Of a stretch of 64,000 bases of DNA, positions 19,137-26,107 are shown one piece after another. The notes under the pieces were generated by a model. The model did no database searches. It was not told the origin of the DNA and was given only the letters and a program-made list of their open reading frames with translations. The number at the start of each line of letters is the position of its first letter. The first letter of the stretch is position 1. The translations under genes and the position numbers were made by a program. The stretch is taken from the NCBI RefSeq assembly GCF_035195345.1, contig NZ_CP136574.1, positions 2,595,871-2,659,870 on the forward strand. The letters run 5' to 3'. The stretch is from Flavobacterium sp. GTDB taxonomy: Bacteria; Bacteroidota; Bacteroidia; Flavobacteriales; Flavobacteriaceae.

Positions 19137-19538
19137 ATGAACGAAAATAACATCACCTATACTGAGTTTTTCAACCAAGTTAGAGCAAGTATCGCTGAAG
19201 GTACTTTTGCGAAATTAACACTAGCTAAAACCGTTGGAAAGCCCGAATTACAAAATATTTACGTAAAAACCATCGTAGAAGACAATATCTTAAAATTGTC
19301 GATGACGTATAAAATTTACACTACCGAAAAGCAAGAATTAGTAAAAATCTGCAAATTAGACAATTTAGAAGCGGAGCTAATTCCGCATATCAACAACCCG
19401 TTTTTATCTGCTTTGTTATTTACTACTGAAGCTGATATTACAATGAAATTAAACAAAAAGCGCGTAGCCAGTATTATAGAACAAGCACCAACTTTTAAAA
19501 ATGCGGATGCGAGTTTGATGGAGTTTTTGAATAAGTAG
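19137..19538 (+). CDS. Conserved-looking cytoplasmic protein of unknown function
   Basis: 133 aa, no signal peptide or transmembrane segment. The sequence has a mixed alpha/beta character with a K-x-VGKPEL-x-NIYVK turn near residue 30 and a helix near the C-terminus (ASLMEFLNK). Its start lies one base after the preceding stop codon, so it is translated from the same message as the secreted protein. I do not recognise the family. It ends 5 bases before the convergent GlcD-type gene with no obvious hairpin between. Confidence 0.7.
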   Translation: MNENNITYTEFFNQVRASIAEGTFAKLTLAKTVGKPELQNIYVKTIVEDNILKLSMTYKIYTTEKQELVKICKLDNLEAELIPHINNPFLSALLFTTEADITMKLNKKRVASIIEQAPTFKNADASLMEFLNK

Positions 19539-19543
19539 TTGAA

Positions 19544-20944
19544 TTAATCATTCCCATCAGGAAATATCTTCCCTGGATTCAATACATTATTGGGATCAAA
19601 AATCGCTTTGATGCGTTCCATTAATTCCAAATGTACTTTTGAAAACGCAATATCCATGTAGTTTTTTTGCACCAAACCAATACCGTGTTCACCAGAAAGT
19701 GTACCTTTTAAACCAACCGTTAATTCAAAAATTTCACGAATTCCTTTTGGAACTTCAGTTTTCCAATTGTCATCGGTCATGTTACCTTTGATGATGTTTA
19801 CATGCAAATTGCCATCGCCTGCATGTCCATAACACACCGATTGAAAACCATACTTCGAACCAATTTCTTTGATTCCTTTTAATAATTTTGGTAATTCATA
19901 TCTTGGTACAACGGTATCTTCTTCTTTATAAATCGAATTTGCTTTTACCGCTTCCGCAACAGAACGGCGCATTTTCCAAAGCGCATTTTTTTGTTCCTCG
20001 GTATCGGCAAATAATACTTCGTCGATTTCAAATTGTTCTACTACTGCCAAAATTTGTTCGGCTTCTTGCATCAAAATTTCTGGATAATTTCCATCTACTT
20101 CAATCAACAAATGCGCTTGAACGTTGTCTTTTACTTCCACATTCAACCCATCGACAAATTTCAATGTCCAATCAATGGCATCACGTTCCATAAACTCTAT
20201 AGCACTTGGAATAATTCCCGCTCTAAAAATAGCCGAAACCGCTTCACAAGCTTGCTCCGCTTTATAAAATGGAACCAAAAGCAAAACGTTGTGTTTATTT
20301 TGAGGTAATAATTTCAATACAATTTTAGTTACAATACCTAAAGTTCCTTCACTACCAACCATCAATTGCGTAAGATTATAACCCGTTGAATTTTTCAAGG
20401 TATTAGCACCTGTCCAAATAATATCACCTGTCGGTAAAACAACTTCTAAATTTAGCACATAATCTTTCGTAACGCCATATTTCAAAGCTCTTGCACCACC
20501 AGAATTTTCAGCAATGTTTCCACCAATATAACAACTACCCATACTACTTGGATCTACGGGATAAAACAAGCCTTTTTCGGCAACAGCTTCACGTAAAACT
20601 TGTGTAATTACACCAGGTTGAGTTGTAACTTGTAGGTTTTGTTCATCAATTTCAATGATTTGATTGAATCGTTCCATTGAAATTCCAATGCCACCATAAA
20701 TCGATAAGGCTCCGCCACTTAATCCCGTACGCGCACCAATTGGTGTTGTCGGAATTTTATACGTGTTCGAAACTTTTAAAATTTGCACAACTTCTCCCGT
20801 ATTGGCAGGTTTCACCACGACATGAGGCGGAAAACTTAAATCTTCCGTTTCGTCGTGTCCATATGTTTTACGAGTAGCTTCATCAGTAAAAATATAAGCC
20901 GAACCTACAATGTTTTCAAGCGCAAGTAATATTTCAGAATTCAT
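19544..20944 (-). CDS. FAD-linked oxidase, GlcD / D-lactate dehydrogenase type
   Basis: 466 aa. The FAD_binding_4 domain has VVKPANTGEVVQILK, PIGARTGLSGGALSIYGG, DPSSMGSCYIGGNIAENSGG and VGSEGTLGIVTKIVLKLLP. The C-terminal FAD-oxidase domain has CYGHAGDGNLHVNII and GTLSGEHGIGL. Enzymes of this family oxidise D-2-hydroxy acids such as D-lactate or glycolate and pass electrons to an acceptor. It is a single-subunit form with no GlcE or GlcF neighbour. The ATG at 20944 (MNSEILLAL) is chosen because the longer frame begins with TTG. Confidence 0.9.
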   Translation of the reverse strand: MNSEILLALENIVGSAYIFTDEATRKTYGHDETEDLSFPPHVVVKPANTGEVVQILKVSNTYKIPTTPIGARTGLSGGALSIYGGIGISMERFNQIIEIDEQNLQVTTQPGVITQVLREAVAEKGLFYPVDPSSMGSCYIGGNIAENSGGARALKYGVTKDYVLNLEVVLPTGDIIWTGANTLKNSTGYNLTQLMVGSEGTLGIVTKIVLKLLPQNKHNVLLLVPFYKAEQACEAVSAIFRAGIIPSAIEFMERDAIDWTLKFVDGLNVEVKDNVQAHLLIEVDGNYPEILMQEAEQILAVVEQFEIDEVLFADTEEQKNALWKMRRSVAEAVKANSIYKEEDTVVPRYELPKLLKGIKEIGSKYGFQSVCYGHAGDGNLHVNIIKGNMTDDNWKTEVPKGIREIFELTVGLKGTLSGEHGIGLVQKNYMDIAFSKVHLELMERIKAIFDPNNVLNPGKIFPDGND

Positions 20945-21041
20945 AGTGTACAATTGAAGTGTAAAGATAACAAAATGTCAAATATACGCTTACTGATTTT
21001 ATTACTATAAATTTTGTATTTTTACAGAAAGCAATTATCTT

Positions 21042-22127
21042 TTGAAAACACCAAATAAACAATCGGCACTTTCAGAAATTCACGGCGTTGCTCAACCCGA
21101 AACGTTGAGTGCGGTTGTAGCAACTCAAATTCAACAATTCCGAAGAAAACAACCTTCGGCAGAAGAGCTGATTGCTGGAATTTTAAAAGGAGATAAAACC
21201 GCTTTAAGTCGTGCAATTACTTTAGTCGAAAGCACAAATCCTGAACATTTAACCAAAGCGAATGAGGTAATTAAAGGTTGTTTGCCACATGCAAATAATT
21301 CGGTTCGAATAGGAATTACAGGAGTTCCTGGTGTCGGGAAAAGTACATTTATTGAAGCTTTTGGAAAATATTTAACTTCCATCGGAAAGAAAGTTGCAGT
21401 TTTAGCAGTTGACCCGAGTTCGTCAATTAGTCACGGAAGTATTTTGGGTGATAAAACCCGAATGGAAGAACTGGTTAAAGATGAAAATGCCTATATTCGA
21501 CCAAGTGCTTCGGGCGATACATTAGGAGGTGTTGCTAGAAAAACGCGAGAAACTATTATTTTGTGTGAAGCTTGTGGATTTGATACAATTATCATTGAAA
21601 CGGTTGGAGTAGGGCAAAGCGAAACCGCCGTTCACAGTATGGTCGATTTCTTTTTGTTGTTGAAAATTTCAGGCGCTGGCGATGAATTGCAAGGTATCAA
21701 GCGCGGCATCATGGAAATGGCAGATACTATCGTAATCAATAAAGCCGATGGAGATAATATTGCGAAAGCTAAATTAGCAAAAACAGAATTCAATAGAGCA
21801 TTGCATTTATTTCCAGCCAAATCTTCAGGTTGGATTCCGAAAGTAACGACTTGTAGTGCCTACGAACAAACAGGAATTGATGCGATTTGGGAAATTATTT
21901 CCGAGTATTTTGATTTGGTAAAAGCAAATCATTATTTCGAAGAAAAACGTCAAAATCAAAACCAATTTTGGATGATGGAAACCATAAACGAACAATTGAA
22001 ATCACACTTTTACAATCATTCGAATGTTATTCAACTCTTAGAAAAAAATAAAAAAGCCGTGCTAAACAATGAAATTTCACCTTTTGCAGCGGCTGTGAAT
22101 TTGTTGGAACAGTATTTTAAGAATTGA
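21042..22127 (+). CDS. meaB: Methylmalonyl-CoA mutase-associated GTPase MeaB
   Basis: 361 aa. MeaB is the G-protein chaperone that protects and reloads adenosylcobalamin-dependent methylmalonyl-CoA mutase. Visible are the P-loop GITGVPGVGKST (about 88-99), the DPSSSISHGSILGDKTRM block, ETVGVGQSE (switch/Walker B) and NKADGDN (base-specificity NKxD). No Met occurs in frame before residue 145, well past the P-loop, so translation probably begins at the TTG at 21042. The mutase genes are not in this window. The acyl-CoA carboxylase at 46239-49858 would supply its substrate. The end overlaps a small convergent gene by 11 bases. Confidence 0.93.
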   Translation: MKTPNKQSALSEIHGVAQPETLSAVVATQIQQFRRKQPSAEELIAGILKGDKTALSRAITLVESTNPEHLTKANEVIKGCLPHANNSVRIGITGVPGVGKSTFIEAFGKYLTSIGKKVAVLAVDPSSSISHGSILGDKTRMEELVKDENAYIRPSASGDTLGGVARKTRETIILCEACGFDTIIIETVGVGQSETAVHSMVDFFLLLKISGAGDELQGIKRGIMEMADTIVINKADGDNIAKAKLAKTEFNRALHLFPAKSSGWIPKVTTCSAYEQTGIDAIWEIISEYFDLVKANHYFEEKRQNQNQFWMMETINEQLKSHFYNHSNVIQLLEKNKKAVLNNEISPFAAAVNLLEQYFKN

Positions 22128-22356
22128 AAATTAATTCAAGTAGACAAATAAAAGCACCAAATAATAAAATTATTATAAAGATTCGACTCTGAATGATATT
22201 ACTTTTTGTTATTGCTTCATCTAATTCCTTTTTTCTTCTTACAGATACATTCCATTTGTTAAGTTTATACATAGAAAATGCCAGTGAAAGTAAAAGACAG
22301 AGATAGAAAAAAATTTCCCAACTTTTTGACTGAAATTGTATAATTGAAAGAAACAT
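22117..22356 (-). CDS. Small two-helix membrane protein
   Basis: 79 aa with ATG start and two hydrophobic helices (IFFYLCLLLSLAFSMY about 15-30 and IFIIILLFGAFICLLELIF about 58-77) joined by a basic linker (KWNVSVRRKKELDE). The topology fits a small inner-membrane protein. Its 3' end overlaps meaB by 11 bases on the opposite strand. No family is recognised. The amphipathic pattern and the absence of any other gene here favour a real gene, but it is short. Confidence 0.5.
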   Translation of the reverse strand: MFLSIIQFQSKSWEIFFYLCLLLSLAFSMYKLNKWNVSVRRKKELDEAITKSNIIQSRIFIIILLFGAFICLLELIFNS

Positions 22357-22408
22357 TACTATCTAATTAATTTAATATCTAAACACTTTTTACTGAACAC
22401 TTAACACT

Positions 22409-22639
22409 CTATTCCTGCTCGTAACGTTCAATTTCTCTATCGTAGAATTCTCCAGCAATGGTAATTAAATGTTCCATTTCCGATTCTAATTCTTTTTCGT
22501 CTTCTTCTTCGATGTCTTCTAAAAATTCTACTTCATCATCTTTTAAATTGATTACAAATCGTGGATATTCTAAATGGATTACGAAAATATCTTCAGGAAA
22601 ATCGGTATTATCTCCGATAACAAATTTTGGTAAGTTCAT
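22409..22639 (-). CDS. Small acidic protein of unknown function
   Basis: 76 aa, very acidic: the centre is a run of Glu and Asp (EFLEDIEEEDEKELESE) predicted as a helix, after an N-terminal strand pair (IFVIHLEYPRFVINL). No signal peptide. It is cytoplasmic and may bind a basic partner, although nothing identifies one. It lies downstream of the MATE gene in the same orientation, separated from it by a palindromic repeat. Confidence 0.7.
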   Translation of the reverse strand: MNLPKFVIGDNTDFPEDIFVIHLEYPRFVINLKDDEVEFLEDIEEEDEKELESEMEHLITIAGEFYDREIERYEQE

Positions 22640-22656
22640 GTTTTTAAATTTAGTTG

Positions 22657-22676
22657 AGACAAGTCATGACTTGTCT
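22657..22676. repeat. 20-bp perfect palindrome (dispersed GAGACAAGTC-type element)
   Basis: AGACAAGTCATGACTTGTCT reads the same on both strands. It sits alone between the MATE stop codon (22685) and the start of the acidic protein gene (22639). It matches the general form GTAGAGACAAGxCATGxCTTGTCTCTAC that I recall as a dispersed palindrome in Bacteroidota genomes. Confidence 0.6.
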
Positions 22677-22684
22677 GTACGTTA

Positions 22685-24055
22685 TTAATTTTTAATCAGT
22701 TTTTTTGTCAAATAATTAAAGCGAATATACAAAAATATCGCTGCTGCTGTTAATCCAGCTAAAAGTCCAATCCAAACGCCAACGGCTTTTAATTCGGTTT
22801 CTAATCCTAAATAAATGGATATTGGAAATCCAATTCCCCAATACGCTACAAACGTAATATACATTGGAATTTTCGCATCTTGCAAACCACGAAGCGCTCC
22901 TAAAACCACCACTTGCAGGCCGTCAGAAATTTGAAAAACAGCTGCCACCAAAAGTAAATTAGCTGAAATTGCAATTACTTCTAAGTTTTCAGTTAGGTTT
23001 TTTACATCGTTGATGTCTACGAAAATGTATGGTAAAGTCGTATGTAAAGCAACAAATAGTAAAGCAAAAACAATTTCAATCACCACAGCTAATAAGAAAA
23101 TTGATATGGCTACCTTTCTTAAGGTTACATAATCATTTAATCCTTTTTGGTTTCCAATACGAATCATAGCAGTTACGCTTAATCCCATCGCAAACATGAA
23201 AGTTAATGAAGCCAAGCTTAACGCAATTTGATTTGCAGCCTGACTCGTTGTTCCAATCATTCCACACAACCAAATGGCTCCAGTGAACAAAGCCACTTCA
23301 AAGAACATTTGCATGGCAGAAGGCATTCCAATTTTAATAATTTTTTGGTTGACTTCTTTCTTGATTTCTTTTAAGCTAAACCCTTTAAAATACGGATGGA
23401 ATTTTGGTTTTAGATTCATTATGTAATGCATATAGCCTAACATTACAAAACGAGAAGCAATAGTTCCAATGGCTGCTCCAACGATACCTAATTCTGGAAA
23501 AATCCAAATTCCGTAGATAAGAAAATAGTTGATAACCACATTGGTGATATTTCCAATAATGGTTGCCCACATAGAATATTTAGTTTCACTCAAACCGTCT
23601 GCAAATTGTTTGTACGCTTGGTACATAATTAACGGAATCAACGAAAAACCAACTATATCTAAATATGGTTTTGCCATTTCTACAACAGCTTCGGGTTGTC
23701 CCATGTAAGCAATTAGTGGTTTCGAAAAGAAAATCAATGTAAACAATGCTACACCTAAAATCGTACATAAATACAATCCATGATGAAAAGCTGAACGACC
23801 GCCAGCGACATCATTTTTTCCATCTGATTCCGCTACTAAAGGTGTAATGGCTGTTGAAAATCCAATCCCTAATGACATCGCTATGAATACAAAGCTGTTT
23901 CCCAATGACACCGCTGCCAATTCGGTTGGACCTAATTTTCCGACCATAATATTATCTACAATTCCCACAACGGTATGGCCTAACATTCCTAAAATAATAG
24001 GATAGGCAAGTTTTAAGTTATAGGAAAATTCTTTGGTGTAGTCAGAAAAAGTCAT
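22685..24055 (-). CDS. MATE family multidrug/Na+ antiporter
   Basis: 456 aa with twelve hydrophobic helices arranged as two halves. The N-terminal signature is LAYPIILGMLGHTVVGIVDN followed by LGPTELAAVSLGNSF. The second half begins IKIGMPSAMQMFFEVALF. These are diagnostic for the NorM-type MATE family, which exports cationic compounds in exchange for Na+ or H+. The substrate is not predictable. A -7 box TACCTTTG at 24072-24079 (minus strand) lies just before the start, so the gene is probably transcribed on its own from the ABC gene upstream. Confidence 0.92.
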   Translation of the reverse strand: MTFSDYTKEFSYNLKLAYPIILGMLGHTVVGIVDNIMVGKLGPTELAAVSLGNSFVFIAMSLGIGFSTAITPLVAESDGKNDVAGGRSAFHHGLYLCTILGVALFTLIFFSKPLIAYMGQPEAVVEMAKPYLDIVGFSLIPLIMYQAYKQFADGLSETKYSMWATIIGNITNVVINYFLIYGIWIFPELGIVGAAIGTIASRFVMLGYMHYIMNLKPKFHPYFKGFSLKEIKKEVNQKIIKIGMPSAMQMFFEVALFTGAIWLCGMIGTTSQAANQIALSLASLTFMFAMGLSVTAMIRIGNQKGLNDYVTLRKVAISIFLLAVVIEIVFALLFVALHTTLPYIFVDINDVKNLTENLEVIAISANLLLVAAVFQISDGLQVVVLGALRGLQDAKIPMYITFVAYWGIGFPISIYLGLETELKAVGVWIGLLAGLTAAAIFLYIRFNYLTKKLIKN

Positions 24056-24105
24056 TTTGGTAATTTTGAGGCAAAGGTAATAATTTGAAAAGGATTTAAA
24101 GAAAA

Positions 24106-24136
24106 AACCTGACAGGATTCAAAATCTTGTCAGGTT
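24106..24136 (-). terminator. Terminator of the LolD-like ABC gene
   Basis: On the minus strand AACCTGACAAGAT pairs with an imperfect complement ending CTGTCAGGTT and is followed by TTTTTTC. It lies about 20 bases past the ABC stop codon (24156) and before the MATE promoter. Confidence 0.75.
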
Positions 24137-24155
24137 TAAATATTGTGAGTTGAAT

Positions 24156-24857
24156 TTATTTTTTTATATGAGAATTTATAGTATCACTTTCTATAAGTCC
24201 ATCTCGTAAACGAATGATTCTGTGCGCGTAAGCTGCAATATCTTCTTCGTGTGTTACTAAAATTACCGTGTTGCCATTGGCGTGAATTTCGTTGAATAAA
24301 TTCATGATTTCCACCGAAGTTTTACTATCTAAGTTTCCAGTTGGTTCATCGGCTAAAATGATAGAAGGTTTGTTCACCAAAGCTCTAGCCACCGCTACAC
24401 GCTGACGTTGACCTCCTGAAAGTTGATTTGGTTTATGATCCATTCTGTCGTTTAAACCTACTTGTGTCAACACTTCTGTAGCACGTTCAACACGTTCTGA
24501 TTTAGAATGACCTGCATACACCATCGGTAAAGCTACATTATCCAAAGCCGTTGTTCTTGGCATTAAGTTGAACGTTTGAAAAACGAATCCAATTTCTTTA
24601 TTACGAATTCCTGCCAATTCATCGTCTTGCATTTCGCTCACGTGTTTTCCGTTCAAAATGTAAGTTCCAGAAGTTGGTGTATCCAAACAACCTAAAATAT
24701 TCATTAATGTTGATTTTCCAGAACCTGAAGGTCCCATTAAAGCTACATATTCGCCTTTATTGATTTCTAAATCGATGCCTTTTAACACATAAACGATTTC
24801 GTTTCCTAAAGGAAAATCTCTTTTGATATTGGTTATTTTGATTAACGGATTTGCCAT
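24156..24857 (-). CDS. ABC transporter ATP-binding protein, LolD/MacB type
   Basis: 233 aa, one complete nucleotide-binding domain: Walker A GPSGSGKST (about 42-50), Q-loop FVFQTFNLMPR, signature LSGGQRQRVAVARAL, Walker B IILADEPTGNLDS and the H-loop VILVTHE. The closest type is the LolD/MacB/FtsE group, which powers MacB-fold permeases for lipoprotein release or export. No permease gene is adjacent, so its partner must be elsewhere. A TAGTTTTG -7 box is at 24901-24908 on the minus strand. Confidence 0.92.
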   Translation of the reverse strand: MANPLIKITNIKRDFPLGNEIVYVLKGIDLEINKGEYVALMGPSGSGKSTLMNILGCLDTPTSGTYILNGKHVSEMQDDELAGIRNKEIGFVFQTFNLMPRTTALDNVALPMVYAGHSKSERVERATEVLTQVGLNDRMDHKPNQLSGGQRQRVAVARALVNKPSIILADEPTGNLDSKTSVEIMNLFNEIHANGNTVILVTHEEDIAAYAHRIIRLRDGLIESDTINSHIKK

Positions 24858-24963
24858 AATGAAATTAGAATTTAGAAGTTTGAATTCAGAAAATTGACTT
24901 CAAAACTATCTATAAGTAGAAAAAGAAAGGAATTTGTTACAATTTTATGCCGATTTATCGGAA

Positions 24964-25095
24964 TTAATTTAAAACATTATGAAGCCATTGCCCAAATAAG
25001 TATCCAGATTTAGCAATATAGATTATACCTAATACTACAACTATCGGGAGTAAGATTTTGAATAGTTTCGATTTAAAGAAAGATTGATTTTCCAT
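24964..25095 (-). CDS. 43-aa single-pass membrane protein
   Basis: A short frame running from the ATG at 25095 to the TAA at 24964-24966, translating as MENQSFFKSKLFKILLPIVV followed by VLGIIYIAKSGYLFGQW and LHNVLN. Residues about 13-28 form one transmembrane helix behind a basic N-terminus. A -7 box TATTTTTG at 25129-25136 (minus strand) lies about 30 bases upstream of the ATG, so it has its own promoter candidate. No family is recognised. It occupies the otherwise empty 24858-25151 gap. Confidence 0.5.
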   Translation of the reverse strand: MENQSFFKSKLFKILLPIVVVLGIIYIAKSGYLFGQWLHNVLN

Positions 25096-25128
25096 AATAA
25101 CCAATTTATAGATGTTTGATTATTAGTA

Positions 25129-25136
25129 CAAAAATA
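25129..25136 (-). promoter_or_regulatory. Candidate -7 box of the 43-aa membrane protein gene
   Basis: TATTTTTG on the minus strand matches TAnnTTTG. No -33 TTG at the right spacing. The predicted start site is about 25 bases before the ATG at 25095. Confidence 0.35.
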
Positions 25137-25151
25137 TAAATTTTGTTACAA

Positions 25152-26027
25152 CTAAAATCGAATTCTTTCAAACAAATGCGAACTAACCGTTTTATTCGGA
25201 TTGATGATAAAATGTTCTTTTTCTTGTTTGGCTCTAAAAAACACAATTCCCCATTGAAAAGTATCAATTGTCACTGAAACTTTAGGATGTTTTTTTATGA
25301 TTTTCCAAGCTTCTTCCATGTCGGCTGACCAATGAATATCATCAAAAATCCAAACAGAATCATTTGAAATCGTTGGAAGTAAGGCTTCAAAATAAGCTAA
25401 AGTCGCCTTTTTGGAATGGTTGCCATCGAAATAAACCAAATTGAAGATTTGGGGTTTCGAGTTTAAAGTTTGCTCCGCCAGTTCGCTTTTTAAGCTCGAG
25501 TCAGGTTTGAAGTTCTCAAAAAATAAATTAAATTCTGTATTAACAAACTCAACAGTATTATTGGGAAACTTGAAACTTGAAACTTGAAACATTTTTTTGG
25601 CAATAGCCAACGTATTCGGACATCCTTCTAAAGTGATAATTTCTGCATTTTTATTTCCCAATGAAAGAGCTGAGGTTGCCAATCCTAACGAAGTTCCAAT
25701 TTCTAAAACGTTTTTTGGTTGAAAATAGCGAACAATTCTAAAAAGTAATTCGGCATTTTTTAGAGTAATTCCAGCGGTTTGTGCAATTTTTGCAATTTCT
25801 CTGGTATTCGATTTAAAAACTCGTGAACCTGCACCAAAATCAGTAACTTCAATCGTGTTTTTATTTTCTAAAAGCGATTTTCTATACGATTTTAAGGTTT
25901 CGTATTCTGGATACTTTGTGTTGTCATAAAAACATTTCGTAACCAAATCAAACACAAATGGCGAATGCACTCCATGTTCGTTTTTGGAATGGAAAAGGAA
26001 TTTTATGTAGGATTTAATTATAGTCAC
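25152..26027 (-). CDS. Class I SAM-dependent (O-)methyltransferase-like protein
   Basis: 291 aa. The central Rossmann fold has VLEIGTSLGLATSAL (SAM-binding motif I), IITLEGCPNTLAIAKKMF (motif II with an acidic residue) and LVYFDGNHSK followed by VWIFDDIHWSADM, as in O-methyltransferases of the catechol type. The substrate is unknown. The start is a GTG at 26027 that lies inside a 13-bp tandem repeat. Two stretches look like later insertions: residues encoded by 25565-25590 (FQVSSFKF, from GTTTCAA heptamers) and the nearby LKSELAEQTLNSK segment. Both lie in loops between conserved strands. Confidence 0.8.
   Translation of the reverse strand: MTIIKSYIKFLFHSKNEHGVHSPFVFDLVTKCFYDNTKYPEYETLKSYRKSLLENKNTIEVTDFGAGSRVFKSNTREIAKIAQTAGITLKNAELLFRIVRYFQPKNVLEIGTSLGLATSALSLGNKNAEIITLEGCPNTLAIAKKMFQVSSFKFPNNTVEFVNTEFNLFFENFKPDSSLKSELAEQTLNSKPQIFNLVYFDGNHSKKATLAYFEALLPTISNDSVWIFDDIHWSADMEEAWKIIKKHPKVSVTIDTFQWGIVFFRAKQEKEHFIINPNKTVSSHLFERIRF
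25565..25590 (-). repeat. GTTTCAA heptamer repeat inside the methyltransferase gene
   Basis: On the coding (minus) strand GTTTCAA is repeated three times and followed by GTTTC. It encodes FQVSSFKF. The same heptamer run, in the same frame, occurs at 44120-44144 in the radical SAM gene. GTTTCAAGTT also occurs in intergenic DNA at 46735-46744. Confidence 0.85.
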
Positions 26028-26073
26028 AGTTTTCAGTCACAGTTTTCAGTCACAGTTTTCAGTCACAGTTTTT
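26024..26073. repeat. 13-bp tandem repeat overlapping a start codon
   Basis: TCACAGTTTTCAG is repeated at 26024, 26037 and 26050, with a partial fourth copy from 26063. The first unit contains the GTG start codon of the methyltransferase (26027, minus strand). Related CTGAGACTGAGACTG follows to about 26095. Because 13 is not a multiple of 3, GTG codons in further units are out of frame. Confidence 0.85.
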
Positions 26074-26107
26074 CCTGCGTACTGAGACTGAGACTGCAAA
26101 CTAGTTT

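Noticed and set aside
24156..24857. Assigning lolD to the ABC protein
   Set aside because: Its motifs fit the LolD/MacB/FtsE group generally, and no permease gene is adjacent to decide.
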